From Bacteroides sp. (lineage in GTDB: Bacteria; Bacteroidota; Bacteroidia; Bacteroidales; Bacteroidaceae): a stretch of DNA of 64,000 nucleotides. Positions 33,606 to 42,133 of this stretch are shown one piece after another. The notes under the pieces were generated by a model. It was not told where the DNA came from. It worked only from the letters and a program-made list of their open reading frames with translations, and ran no database searches. Position 1 is the first letter of the stretch; the number at the start of each line of letters is the position of its first letter. The position numbers and the translations under genes were made by a program. The stretch spans positions 1 through 64,000 of the forward strand of contig NZ_JAICZW010000161.1 of NCBI RefSeq assembly GCF_029057325.1. Reading direction: 5' to 3'.

Positions 33606-35726
33606 TTAGTCATAGAAGTTCCATGAGAGGCCAATCTTGAACAAACGCGGATTGATGGGGTAGTGGGGAGCTAAGAAATAGTTCGCTTTTCCCATACCGG
33701 CATTGACGTGATACATCATGGCAAAGATGCGTGTCCGTTTCAGATGCAGATTGGCGTAAACGTTCACAATCGGATAACCGCCAATCTCTACCTGGTCTTC
33801 CGAAGATTGAAGGTGGAACTGCTGTATGCCGGGAGCGTATGCGGGGGCATTGTACTTGCTGAAGTACCGGACATCGGCACCTAATTGTACGGTTAATACC
33901 TTTTTGGCGAGTTTCGTCAGCAGGTAGAGGTTGTGGTAGAGTGAAAGTTGCGGCAATGGAAGCACCGTTTCATTGCTTGTCTTCTGCCAGGTCACTTCAT
34001 TGTCCAGATGGAGTATTCCCAAGCGGAAGTCCTGTTTCAGGGTAGCGGACAGCACTTGGATGTTGTCGCCGCATTGTTCAGGAGTAGCGCTCTGGTTGAA
34101 GTAGGTGTAATGCTTGATGTTCTCTATGCCGGCGCGGAGGTTGGTTCCCCAGCGGTTGATATTCAGTTCGCCTTCCACACGTGTACGGAATTCTTTGTTC
34201 ATGTCGTCATAATCCCAGTTGTAGTGGTTGGAGTGATAATGGCGCATGTAGAAGGAGGGCAGTGTATTGTTAATATATCCTCGTGCGTAGAAGTTGACGG
34301 TATCTTTTCCCAGACGGAAGTTCAGGTCTAAATGAGCGTTGATGCGGAATTGTCCGATTGCCTTGTCCATCAAACCGGCTTCACCGTTTATGTTGTAATG
34401 CAGCAGCCTCCCTTCACGTTTGGCGAGTTCGCCTCCTACGAATACCTCCTGTTCGGTGTAGCGTATGCGGCGCATATCTGTGGTTATGTCGGTATTCATT
34501 AAGTCGTATCGGCTGAACTTATGCGATATATAAGCCGTCAGTCCTGCTTTGGCATATTTGTTGAAGCCTTCCAACAGGGCGATTCCGAATATGTTCTTTA
34601 CGCTGAGCGCTGTGGTGGAGTCGTTGCTTTGGTGTTCATTAAGTGTGTAGTCATTAGGGAAGAAGCCTTCTGGTTCGTTTCCCGAATGGAACCGATGCCG
34701 TGTTCGTTCCACCTTGAAGGTATGGATGAAGCTGGTGACAGGAATGAATTCTTCCGTGTCAAGTGTGTCTTGTGGCATATTTGTTACGGAGGAGAGACTG
34801 TCGTTGGCTATGCGGCTGTCAATGGCTGCAATGGTTTTCCCGGATTGGCTTTCTTTTATTTCCCGGGTGGTTTTGGTGAATCCAAGCCGGTATCGTTGGG
34901 TCAGGTAAACGTAAAAATCTTTGTTACGATTGGAGGTTTGTTCCAGTCTGACAGGAATAGTGGTTGATTCGTATTCTTTCTTTCCTCCTGACATGTTTTC
35001 GGGGCGGGTGATGTACTGGTCGTCGGCGATACCGCCGTTTTCGTTCATCTTCAGGAAGAAGTTGTTGTAGATGGCTTGTATCTGATATTTCTCTCCGATA
35101 TAGCTTCCGAACAGTCCTGCATTGAAGTGTGAGGTGGATTGGTTTTGATAATATCCACGCCCGTACAGGTAATCGATGTTGAAGCCGAAGGCCAATTGTT
35201 TGTTGGCATTGACGGAGAAGTAGGACTTGAAACGTTCCTCTCCGTTAATCTTGTTTCCTGCTTTGTAATAGGTCAGGTTGGTATAAGGGATGTTGCTGTT
35301 TGTGAACATCAGTTGGTCCGGTCGGACAAAAAAACTGGAGAAAGGTTCCATAAAGATGTTGGAATCCTGTGTATTCCGTTCAAAGAACAGACGTGAAAGG
35401 CGTGGGGAGCCTAAATTTCCCAGATAGTTGTAATGACCGGTTACCCCTTCCATGAGGTTGCTGTTTTGGAAATTGAGGTTGGCGGTGTCGACAGGCATAA
35501 TGGTGCGGTCACCCAGTTTCTCGCTCAATTGCCACATGTAAAGCTTGGGAGGAAGACTTTGTATTTCCGTGTTGGTGCTGTCTTCCAGATTGTCCGGTTG
35601 GGTACTCGGGTCTATCTGATTGCCGAACCTGTCGCGGTTGTTTATCGGATTTAGGGTGTTTTGCGCCATGCTTCCCCCTATTCCAATAACGGATAAAATG
35701 ATATATGTCAGTACGATTCGTCTCAT
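33606..35726 (-). CDS. Putative outer-membrane porin, Porin_10-like (706 aa)
   Basis: Large outer-membrane beta-barrel. I take the ATG at 35726; the upstream TTG at 35738 sits inside the probable -7 element. The signal peptide (IVLTYIILSVIGIGGSMAQ) is followed by a low-complexity Asn/Asp-rich start and many alternating amphipathic strands (YKAGNKINGEERFKSYFSVN, QAIYNNFFLKMNENGG). The C terminus KIGLSWNFYD has aromatic residues typical of barrel ends. Proteins of this size and pattern in Bacteroidetes are annotated as putative porin (PF14121). The substrate is unknown. It forms an operon with the solute-binding protein downstream. Confidence 0.8.
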   Translation of the reverse strand: MRRIVLTYIILSVIGIGGSMAQNTLNPINNRDRFGNQIDPSTQPDNLEDSTNTEIQSLPPKLYMWQLSEKLGDRTIMPVDTANLNFQNSNLMEGVTGHYNYLGNLGSPRLSRLFFERNTQDSNIFMEPFSSFFVRPDQLMFTNSNIPYTNLTYYKAGNKINGEERFKSYFSVNANKQLAFGFNIDYLYGRGYYQNQSTSHFNAGLFGSYIGEKYQIQAIYNNFFLKMNENGGIADDQYITRPENMSGGKKEYESTTIPVRLEQTSNRNKDFYVYLTQRYRLGFTKTTREIKESQSGKTIAAIDSRIANDSLSSVTNMPQDTLDTEEFIPVTSFIHTFKVERTRHRFHSGNEPEGFFPNDYTLNEHQSNDSTTALSVKNIFGIALLEGFNKYAKAGLTAYISHKFSRYDLMNTDITTDMRRIRYTEQEVFVGGELAKREGRLLHYNINGEAGLMDKAIGQFRINAHLDLNFRLGKDTVNFYARGYINNTLPSFYMRHYHSNHYNWDYDDMNKEFRTRVEGELNINRWGTNLRAGIENIKHYTYFNQSATPEQCGDNIQVLSATLKQDFRLGILHLDNEVTWQKTSNETVLPLPQLSLYHNLYLLTKLAKKVLTVQLGADVRYFSKYNAPAYAPGIQQFHLQSSEDQVEIGGYPIVNVYANLHLKRTRIFAMMYHVNAGMGKANYFLAPHYPINPRLFKIGLSWNFYD

Positions 35727-35735
35727 AATTAGGCG

Positions 35736-35743
35736 CAAAGATA
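35736..35743 (-). promoter_or_regulatory. Probable -7 element of the porin operon
   Basis: TATCTTTG on the minus strand ends 10 nt before the ATG at 35726, which would leave an almost leaderless message. No TTTG at the ideal -33 distance. Confidence 0.35.
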
Positions 35744-35786
35744 CAATAAAAAATGTTTGCTTACTGAGACTGCTCCTATTATTTTA

Positions 35787-35923
35787 GAGGAGTTATCGGG
35801 AGTTAAAGGGAATTATCATTTCGTTTCGCTCCGTTAGGAGTTAAAGGCCAATAGTATTGCGATAGATAAAATATCGGCCGATAACTTCTTTTGACTTCTG
35901 AATAACTCCCGATAAGTCCTCCT
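35787..35923. repeat. Interspersed repeat, GGAGTTATCGGGAGTTA family (copy 2)
   Basis: The clearest copy. It begins AGGAGTTATCGGGAGTTA and ends with TAACTCCCGATAAG and TCCTCCT, giving long complementary arms. The interior has GCCAATA and ATATCGGCCGATAACTT. It lies between the oxidoreductase operon end and the porin promoter. Confidence 0.75.
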
Positions 35924-35926
35924 TTT

Positions 35927-36472
35927 TTACTTCATCTCCTGAATCAGTTCCATTCCTTTCTTGATGGCCTCTTCGTTCATCGGAATCAAGTGGTGATGGC
36001 GTTCGGGGAGTGTCTTCTTCAGACCTTTGAGCACACTCTCCAATGTGACCATGGGTTTCAGTTTCAGCAATCCGCCCAATACAATCATGTTGAATGCCTT
36101 GGCGTTGTCCATCTCGTTGGCGGCATCCATGGCATCAATGCGATAGACCTTGATGTCCTTGCGCGTAGGCGGATGGATGATACCATAACCGTCATAGATG
36201 AGCACACCGCCGGGTTTTACCTTGCTTTCAAATTTCTCCAATGAGGGTTGGTTCAAGATGATGGCGGCATCGTATGTGCTGAGAATAGGCGAGGATATTT
36301 TCTCATCGCTTACGATGACTGTCACATTGGCTGTTCCACCACGTTGCTCCGGTCCGTATGCCGGCATCCAGGTCACTTCCTTGTTTTCCATCAGTCCGGA
36401 ATAGGCCAAAATCTTTCCCATGGACAATACTCCTTGTCCACCGAAGCCTGCTATAATGATTTCTTCTTTCAT
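35927..36472 (-). CDS. 2-oxoacid:ferredoxin oxidoreductase, gamma subunit (181 aa)
   Basis: Gamma chain of the CoA-dependent 2-oxoacid oxidoreductase encoded in this operon. It has the family start IIAGFGGQGVLSMGKILAYSG and the EVTWMPAYGPEQRGGTANVTVI region with the conserved Gln-Arg-Gly-Gly, then NMIVLGGLLKL near the end. Length about 180 aa is standard. Last gene, 16 bp after the beta gene. With alpha, beta and delta it forms an enzyme that can reductively carboxylate or oxidatively decarboxylate 2-oxoacids with ferredoxin. 2-oxoglutarate or branched-chain oxoacids are the likely substrates. Confidence 0.92.
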   Translation of the reverse strand: MKEEIIIAGFGGQGVLSMGKILAYSGLMENKEVTWMPAYGPEQRGGTANVTVIVSDEKISSPILSTYDAAIILNQPSLEKFESKVKPGGVLIYDGYGIIHPPTRKDIKVYRIDAMDAANEMDNAKAFNMIVLGGLLKLKPMVTLESVLKGLKKTLPERHHHLIPMNEEAIKKGMELIQEMK

Positions 36473-36488
36473 AATTCTAATGTGCTAA

Positions 36489-37250
36489 TTATTTATCCTT
36501 CAAGTCACCCAGCGGATAGAACGGGAACATGTTCTCTTCCATCCACTTATTCGCCTTTTCGGGCGACATTTTCCAACCGGAGTTGCAGGTAGAGACGATT
36601 TCCACGAGGTTGGAGCCTTTGCCTGCCATTGAGTTTTCGAATGCCTTGCGGATGGCTTTCTTCGCTTTGCGGATGGCGGGAACGGACTGCACGCTCTGGC
36701 GGGTGACGTAAGCCGTACCTTCCAGTTGGGCGGCGATGTCTGCCATTTTCAGTGGATAGCCATGCAAATGTGTATCGCGGCCATAGGGGCAGGTGGCTGT
36801 CTTCATGCCGACGAGGGTGGTGGGTGCCATTTGTCCTCCGGTCATGCCGTAAATGGCGTTGTTGATGAAGATGATGGTGATGTTTTCACCACGGTTCAGG
36901 GCGTGGATGGTTTCGGCAGTACCGATGCAAGCCAAGTCGCCATCGCCTTGATACGTAAATACCAGACGGTCTGGCCAAAGGCGTTTGATGGCAGTGGCAA
37001 GAGCGGGCGCACGTCCGTGAGCGGCTTCCTGCCAATCGATGTCTAAATAGTTGTAGATGAACACGGCACATCCCACGGGAGAGATGCCTATCGCTTTTTC
37101 TTCCATCCCCATTTCTTCGATAACCTCGGCAATGAGTTTGTGAACCACACCATGGCTGCATCCCGGGCAGTAGTGCATGGGATTATCGTTCATCAGAGTC
37201 GGTTTCTTTGCAACCAGATTCTCAGGTTTGATAATATCTTCTTTTGTCAT
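36489..37250 (-). CDS. 2-oxoacid:ferredoxin oxidoreductase, beta (TPP-binding) subunit (253 aa)
   Basis: Carries the thiamine pyrophosphate site. MHYCPGCSHGVVHKLIAEV is the characteristic beta-chain start (Cys-Pro-Gly-Cys). GDGDLACIGTAETIHALNRG near residue 105 is the TPP/Mg motif, followed by INNAIYGMTGGQMAPTT. Length of 253 aa and the N-terminal motif match the KorB/VorB class of four-subunit enzymes rather than single-chain pyruvate:ferredoxin oxidoreductase. Separated from the alpha gene by a 56-codon gene that encodes a membrane peptide. Confidence 0.93.
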   Translation of the reverse strand: MTKEDIIKPENLVAKKPTLMNDNPMHYCPGCSHGVVHKLIAEVIEEMGMEEKAIGISPVGCAVFIYNYLDIDWQEAAHGRAPALATAIKRLWPDRLVFTYQGDGDLACIGTAETIHALNRGENITIIFINNAIYGMTGGQMAPTTLVGMKTATCPYGRDTHLHGYPLKMADIAAQLEGTAYVTRQSVQSVPAIRKAKKAIRKAFENSMAGKGSNLVEIVSTCNSGWKMSPEKANKWMEENMFPFYPLGDLKDK

Positions 37251-37287
37251 AATTTTACGCTTTAGAGTTCTTTTCCTTGAAAAAGTA

Positions 37288-37458
37288 TCAGTTCATGAAC
37301 CGTATGAAATATTCCATCAACTTGACGAAGATGGCTGCGCCACACACATAGATGAAGAGCGTGAAGTCATCTTTGGCTACGAAATAGGTGACTATGGACG
37401 CGACAGCCAGTATCAAAAAGAGGGTGTTAAGCACGGTTCTTATTTTGTAGGAATCCAT
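37288..37458 (-). CDS. Small membrane protein (56 aa) inside the oxidoreductase operon
   Basis: A short gene between alpha (stop 37465) and beta (start 37250). Peptide begins MDSYKIRTVLNTL and has a first hydrophobic stretch (LFLILAVASIVTYFVA). A KDD turn is followed by a second stretch (FTLFIYVCGAAIFVKLMEYF), ending IRFMN. Two membrane helices, no known domain. The gap of 6 bp to alpha and 37 bp to beta and the same strand make it a true operon member. It could tether the otherwise soluble enzyme to the membrane; that is inference from position only. Confidence 0.7.
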   Translation of the reverse strand: MDSYKIRTVLNTLFLILAVASIVTYFVAKDDFTLFIYVCGAAIFVKLMEYFIRFMN

Positions 37459-37464
37459 ATTACA

Positions 37465-38544
37465 TTATTCTATTAAAGATTTCAAAGCGGCTACAATCTC
37501 GTCCGGGTCAGGCACGATACCACCTAAGCGACCGAAATGTTCTACTTTCACTTTACCGTTGACTGCAAGGCGAACATCTTCAATCATCTGTCCGGCATTC
37601 AGTTCCGTTACAAGCATGCCTTTCACCTTGTCGGCGTATGCGGCGATGGCTTTGGTGGGGAATGGCCATAAGGTGATGGGGCGGAGTATGCCGACCTTGA
37701 TGCCTTCTTCGCGTGCCATTTCCATAGCTTTTTGTCCGATGCGTGCCATGGAGCCGAAGGCTACAATCAGGTATTCGGCATCATCGCAATGGATTTCCTC
37801 GAAGCGCACTTCGTTCTCCTCTATCAGTTTGTATTTGGCCTGAAAGCGAAGGTTGTTCTTTTCCATCTCTTCCGGTTTCAGTTCCAATGAGGTGATGATG
37901 TTGGGATTGCGGCCGTTGGTTTTGCCGGTAGTGGCCCACGGACATTGTTCGATGACTTCCGCATCGGTGCGGCGCGGCTTCTGTGCCGGAAGCACCACCT
38001 TTTCCATCATCTGTCCGATGACACCGTCGGCAAGGATGATGGCGGGGTTGCGATACTTGAAGGCAAGCTCAAATGCCAATCCTACGAAGTCTGCCATTTC
38101 TTGTACAGAAGCCGGAGCAAGAGCTATCAGACGGTAGTCGCCGTGACCGCCACCTTTCACGGTCTGGAAGTAATCGGCCTGGCTCGGTTGGATGGTTCCC
38201 AGACCGGGACCGCCGCGCATCACGTTCACAATCAAGCAAGGCAATTCGGCTCCAGCCAAATAAGAGATTCCTTCCTGTTTCAGACTGACACCGGGACTGG
38301 AGGAGGAGGTCATCACCATTTTACCACTTCCGGCACCGCCATATACCATATTGATGGCTGCCACTTCACTTTCTGCCTGAAGCACCACCATGCCGGTCGT
38401 TTCCCAGGGCTTCAGTTCGGCAAGGGTTTCCAACACCTCCGATTGCGGAGTGATGGGATATCCGAAGTAACCGTCCGCACCGCAGCGGATGGCTGCGTGT
38501 GCGATGGCTTCGTTTCCTTTCATTAATACAACTTCTTCTGCCAT
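37465..38544 (-). CDS. vorB: 2-oxoacid:ferredoxin oxidoreductase, alpha subunit, VorB-like (359 aa)
   Basis: Alpha chain of the CoA-forming 2-oxoacid oxidoreductase. Begins with LMKGNEAIAHAAIRCGADGY, then GYPITPQSEVLETLAEL (the conserved pyrimidine-site region), QAESEVAAINMVYGGAGSG with the catalytic-region Glu, and SSSPGVSLKQEGISYLAG. The C-terminal transketolase-like domain has EYLIVAFGSMARIGQKAMEMA and VTELNAGQMIEDVR. Length of about 360 aa is usual. It follows the ferredoxin subunit by 12 bp. Annotation pipelines call close relatives 3-methyl-2-oxobutanoate dehydrogenase subunit VorB. Whether it prefers branched-chain acids or 2-oxoglutarate is not visible. Confidence 0.92.
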   Translation of the reverse strand: MAEEVVLMKGNEAIAHAAIRCGADGYFGYPITPQSEVLETLAELKPWETTGMVVLQAESEVAAINMVYGGAGSGKMVMTSSSSPGVSLKQEGISYLAGAELPCLIVNVMRGGPGLGTIQPSQADYFQTVKGGGHGDYRLIALAPASVQEMADFVGLAFELAFKYRNPAIILADGVIGQMMEKVVLPAQKPRRTDAEVIEQCPWATTGKTNGRNPNIITSLELKPEEMEKNNLRFQAKYKLIEENEVRFEEIHCDDAEYLIVAFGSMARIGQKAMEMAREEGIKVGILRPITLWPFPTKAIAAYADKVKGMLVTELNAGQMIEDVRLAVNGKVKVEHFGRLGGIVPDPDEIVAALKSLIE

Positions 38545-38556
38545 ATTCTTCTGATT

Positions 38557-38784
38557 TTATTCAACTTTTACTTTATATACGGAAATACATCCGTCGGGAC
38601 ATACGGTTGCGCAGGATGCACATCCGTTGCATTTATCTTCTATGAATTGTTGGGCGTAATTATACCCTTTCATATTCACCTCTTTGGCGAGGGAAATCAC
38701 GTTGAGCGGACAGGCAACCACACACAAGTTGCAGCCTTTGCAACGTTCGGTGTCCACTACGATTGCTCCTTTGATTTTTGCCAT
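38557..38784 (-). CDS. 2-oxoacid:ferredoxin oxidoreductase, delta subunit (2x4Fe-4S ferredoxin, 75 aa)
   Basis: Electron-transfer subunit with two CxxCxxCxxxC(P) clusters: CKGCNLCVVACP (residues 16-27) and CNGCASCATVCPDGC (about 54-68), enough for two 4Fe-4S centres. No other domain. Lies between the TPR gene (10 bp) and the alpha gene (12 bp). Confidence 0.93.
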   Translation of the reverse strand: MAKIKGAIVVDTERCKGCNLCVVACPLNVISLAKEVNMKGYNYAQQFIEDKCNGCASCATVCPDGCISVYKVKVE

Positions 38785-38794
38785 AATTCTCTAT

Positions 38795-39070
38795 TTATTG
38801 ATTATACATGTCTTTGTTGTAGAAGTTCAGGATGTCCATCATCATCTGATGGGCGTGTCGGGCAGGACTTTCCGGGTTCAGGTCGATGGCATACCGATAG
38901 TTGTTCAGTGCCTGCTGCCAGTTGCCTTGCTTCCGATAGGCGTTTCCTCGCAGGTAGTATGCCTCGTCTTTACGGGGAAATTCGGTTTGCAGCATTTGGT
39001 CAAGCTGCCGTATAGCCTCTTCCACTCTTCCTTGGTTGATAAGCTCTTTGATGGTATTCAGTTGCTCCAT
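38795..39070 (-). CDS. Small TPR protein, first gene of the oxidoreductase operon (91 aa)
   Basis: ATG at 39070 (MEQLNTIKELINQGRV). About two tetratricopeptide repeats are recognisable: GRVEEAIRQLDQML and DEAYYLRGNAYRKQGNWQQA with LNNYRYAIDLNPESPA, then a capping helix. Soluble, no signal peptide. It lies 10 bp before the ferredoxin subunit gene and right behind the promoter, so it is expressed with the enzyme. An assembly or docking role is plausible but unproven. Confidence 0.8.
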   Translation of the reverse strand: MEQLNTIKELINQGRVEEAIRQLDQMLQTEFPRKDEAYYLRGNAYRKQGNWQQALNNYRYAIDLNPESPARHAHQMMMDILNFYNKDMYNQ

Positions 39071-39098
39071 ATCATACTGAGTTCGGATTATCAATTCA

Positions 39099-39106
39099 CA
39101 AAGATA
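39099..39106 (-). promoter_or_regulatory. Probable -7 element of the 2-oxoacid oxidoreductase operon
   Basis: TATCTTTG on the minus strand, 28 nt before the ATG at 39070. The -33 half is not conserved. Confidence 0.5.
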
Positions 39107-39168
39107 GTTTTTATTTGGAGACTATGCGCATCTTTCGGTGTAAAAAATAAGAAAATGACTGAAAGGAA

Positions 39169-39217
39169 AAGCCCGAAGCCATAAAGTATTCTTACAGAAT
39201 GTCATGGCTTCGGGCTT
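39169..39217 (-). terminator. Terminator after rpiB
   Basis: A perfect 14-bp stem (AAGCCCGAAGCCAT at 39169-39182 and its complement at 39204-39217) with a 21-nt loop, followed in the minus direction by TTTCC. It ends the tkt-rpiB transcript. Confidence 0.8.
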
Positions 39218-39302
39218 GTCTTTAAATAGATGTGCCTGCGCTACTTTACAAGCTTTCGCTCATAAGGTGGCTTTTGTGAGTAATGTCTTTGTCCCTTTTT
39301 TG

Positions 39303-39743
39303 TCAGGCAATGTGTACCGGTATCTTTTCAATCCGTCTCTGATGGCGTCCGCCTTCAAAATCCGTATTGAAGAATTCCTCCATTATCTTGTCGGCTTCTT
39401 CGGTACTGATGAAGCGTCCCGGCATCGAAAGTACGTTGGCATCATTGTGCTGGCGTGCCAAATGGGCGATTTCAGGTGTCCAGCAGAGTGCTGCACGGAT
39501 GCCTTGATGTTTGTTCAACGTCATGCTGATGCCTTCACCGCTTCCGCAGATGGCGATTCCCGGATAGCATTCGCCGGCTTCCACTGCTTGGGCCAGTGCA
39601 TGGGCAAAGTCGGGATAGTCGCAACTGTCGGTAGAGTATGTACCGAAATCTTTGTAAGCCCAACCTTTTGCTTCCAACCACCCGCGAATATGTTCCTTTA
39701 ATTCAAATCCTGCGTGGTCGGAACAGATTCCTATTGTTTTCAT
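39303..39743 (-). CDS. rpiB: Ribose-5-phosphate isomerase B (146 aa)
   Basis: Interconverts ribose 5-phosphate and ribulose 5-phosphate. The family signature is clear: GICSDHAGFELKEHI at the start, GSGEGISMTLNKHQGIRAALC with the phosphate-binding loop and the active-site Cys just before it (AICGSGEG), then EIAHLARQHNDANVLSMPGR. Length typical (140-150). It lies 24 bp after transketolase in the same direction, so the two non-oxidative pentose-phosphate enzymes are made together. Confidence 0.94.
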   Translation of the reverse strand: MKTIGICSDHAGFELKEHIRGWLEAKGWAYKDFGTYSTDSCDYPDFAHALAQAVEAGECYPGIAICGSGEGISMTLNKHQGIRAALCWTPEIAHLARQHNDANVLSMPGRFISTEEADKIMEEFFNTDFEGGRHQRRIEKIPVHIA

Positions 39744-39767
39744 GATGGTAATGTGCTAATGTGATTA

Positions 39768-41777
39768 TTATAGCATTGCTTTTACTTGTTTATATACGTT
39801 TTCGGCCGTAAAGCCCAACTTCTCGTCCAATACTTTATAAGGTGCGGAGAAACCGAAGGACTCCAATCCCCAAATTTTGCCGTTGGCTCCGACCAGTCCT
39901 TGCAATGTGACAGGCAATCCGGCTGTCAGACCGAATACTTTCGCACCGTTTGGAATAACGCTCTCTTGGTATTCCGGACTCTGGTTACGGAACAAGCCTT
40001 CGGAGGGGACAGATACGATACGTACCTTTACGCCATCCTTGCGCAGCAATTCCGTGCCGGCAACCAGAGTAGAGACTTCTGAGCCGGAAGCTACCAGAAT
40101 CACATCCGGATTTTCGTCAGAACCAGTCACGATGTAAGCTCCTTTGGAGGCCTGTTCGTAATCGTTGCCAGCGGGCAGGTTGGCGACGGTCTGGCGGGAG
40201 AAAATCAAGCCGGTAGGGGTTGACATGTTCTCCATGGCGAGTTTCCAGGCGATGGTGGTCTCTTCCACGTCTGCCGGGCGGAGTACCAACATGGAGTTGT
40301 GTCCCTTGTGATTTTTCAGTTTTTCCATCAGGCGGATTTGGATTTCTTGCTCCACAGGCTCATGGGTAGGACCATCTTCACCTACGCGAAAAGCATCGTG
40401 TGTCCAGATAAACTTGATGGGTATTTCCATCAGGGCAGCCATACGTATGGCAGGTTTCATGTAGTCGGAGAATACAAAGAAGGTTCCGCAAGCCGGGATA
40501 ATACCTCCATGCAGTGCCATACCGATGCAGCAGCATGCCATTGTCAGCTCGGCAACACCGGCTTGGAAGAAGGCACCGGTGAAGTCGCCTTTCGCGAAGG
40601 CGTGTGTTTTCTTCAGGAAGCCGTCGGTCTTGTCCGAATTGGAGAGGTCGGCGGAAGCCACAATCATGTTTTCCACCTTTGTGGCGAGTAAGCCGAGCAC
40701 GGTAGCCGATGCGGCACGGGTAGCGGCACCTGCTTTTTGTTCGATGGAAGTCCAGTCTATTTCAGGAAGTTTGCCGGAGAAGAACTGTTCCAGTTTGGCC
40801 GCTTTTTCCGGATTGGCCTTTGCCCATGCGGCTTTGATGGCATACTTCTCGGCCATGATTTCTTTCAGCTCGGCAGCACGTTTGGCGTATAGTTCCGCCA
40901 CTTCGGGGAAGATGACGAACGGATTGGCCGGGTCACCACCCAGATTCTTGACAGTGTTAGTATATGCGTCACCGCCCAAAGGGGCACCGTGGGTAGCGCA
41001 GTTGGCTTCGTAGCTGCTGCCGTCTGCCTTGCGGGCACCTTTTCCCATCACGGTATGGCCGATGATAAGAGTCGGACGATCGTTTTCAGCTTTAGCCTCA
41101 TTCAGTGCGCTGCGGATGGCATCGGGGTCATTGCCGTTTATCGTGATTACTTTCCAGCCCCATGCCTCGTATTTCTTGGCGGTATCTTCGATGGTTACAT
41201 CTTTTGTCTCTGTAGAAAGTTGGATGTCGTTGGCATCATAGAACATGATAAGGTTGTCCAAGCCCAATGCGCCTGCGATACGGCCGGCACCTTGTGAGAT
41301 CTCTTCTTGTATGCCACCGTCCGAGATATAAGCATAGATGGTCTGTGGCATAACCTCTTCAAAGCGTGCCTTCATGAATTTGGCCGCGATGGCTGCACCA
41401 ACGGCAAACGTATGACCCTGTCCCAACGGACCGGAAGTATTCTCAATGCCACGCATGATGTTGCGTTCGGGGTGTCCCGGAGTGGGGCTTCCCCATTGGC
41501 GGAACGCTTTCAACTCATCGATGGTGAATTTGCCGGTCAGTGCCAGTGTGGAATAAAGCATCGGTGACATGTGTCCCGGGTCAAGAAAGAAGCGGTCACG
41601 ACCTTCCCATGCCGGGTTTTCGGGATCATATACCAAGAACTCGGAGAAAAGTACGTTTATAAAGTCTGCTCCTCCCATGGCGCCACCGGGGTGTCCGGAG
41701 TTGGCTTTTTCTACCATGGATACAGCCAGGATACGGATGTTATCCGCTGCACGGTTCATAAGTTTGTTGTCGTTCAT
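39768..41777 (-). CDS. tkt: Transketolase (669 aa)
   Basis: TPP enzyme moving two-carbon units in the pentose phosphate pathway, which is non-oxidative in Bacteroides. Motifs: EKANSGHPGGAMGGADF (residues about 20-36), the Mg-TPP motif ISDGGIQEE near residue 152, HDAFRVGEDGPTHEPVEQ with catalytic His and Glu near residue 465, and LRPADVEETTIAWKLA near 494. Three-domain order and length match the bacterial enzyme. Upstream -7 element at 41833-41840; rpiB follows. Confidence 0.95.
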   Translation of the reverse strand: MNDNKLMNRAADNIRILAVSMVEKANSGHPGGAMGGADFINVLFSEFLVYDPENPAWEGRDRFFLDPGHMSPMLYSTLALTGKFTIDELKAFRQWGSPTPGHPERNIMRGIENTSGPLGQGHTFAVGAAIAAKFMKARFEEVMPQTIYAYISDGGIQEEISQGAGRIAGALGLDNLIMFYDANDIQLSTETKDVTIEDTAKKYEAWGWKVITINGNDPDAIRSALNEAKAENDRPTLIIGHTVMGKGARKADGSSYEANCATHGAPLGGDAYTNTVKNLGGDPANPFVIFPEVAELYAKRAAELKEIMAEKYAIKAAWAKANPEKAAKLEQFFSGKLPEIDWTSIEQKAGAATRAASATVLGLLATKVENMIVASADLSNSDKTDGFLKKTHAFAKGDFTGAFFQAGVAELTMACCCIGMALHGGIIPACGTFFVFSDYMKPAIRMAALMEIPIKFIWTHDAFRVGEDGPTHEPVEQEIQIRLMEKLKNHKGHNSMLVLRPADVEETTIAWKLAMENMSTPTGLIFSRQTVANLPAGNDYEQASKGAYIVTGSDENPDVILVASGSEVSTLVAGTELLRKDGVKVRIVSVPSEGLFRNQSPEYQESVIPNGAKVFGLTAGLPVTLQGLVGANGKIWGLESFGFSAPYKVLDEKLGFTAENVYKQVKAML

Positions 41778-41832
41778 ATCGTTTTTATTTAATTTTGAAT
41801 TTATTAAAAAGAGCGTCTCGTTCTTTCTTTTG

Positions 41833-41840
41833 CAAAGATA
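41833..41840 (-). promoter_or_regulatory. Probable -7 element of tkt-rpiB
   Basis: TATCTTTG on the minus strand, 55 nt before the tkt ATG. A weak TTGC lies 18 nt upstream in place of TTTG. Confidence 0.5.
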
Positions 41841-41924
41841 ACTCTTTATGTTTGATTAGCAACATTGTATGGGCCTCTTTTTTATTATAGGATTATGGCT
41901 TTGGCCTGTAAGGAGTTTAGAATT

Positions 41925-42056
41925 AGAGGGAGTTATCGTGTTGAAGGAGTTATCGTGTTGGAGGAGTTATCGGGAGTTAGAAGCCGATAGTTCTGCTTAC
42001 ACAAGGAGGAATATCGGCCTTTATCCCGATGCCTCCCCCAATAAAACTCCTTCAAA
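41925..42056. repeat. Interspersed repeat, GGAGTTATCGGGAGTTA family (copy 3)
   Basis: Three successive GGAGTTATCG units (41929-41978), then GCCGATAGTT, GGAATATCGGCC and, at the right, AAAACTCCTTC. Weaker symmetry than copy 2. It fills most of the tkt-galK interval. Confidence 0.6.
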
Positions 42057-42079
42057 TGAAAAAACGTGTTTAAAAAAAA

Positions 42080-42106
42080 ACAGGAGGTGCAACACACACC
42101 TCCTGT
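42080..42106 (-). terminator. Terminator after galK
   Basis: ACAGGAGGTG and CACCTCCTGT form a perfect 10-bp stem with a 7-nt loop. In the minus direction it is followed by a run of nine T. This marks the end of the galactose operon. Confidence 0.9.
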
Positions 42107-42133
42107 CTGAATTCTTAATTATACTGGAATCGA

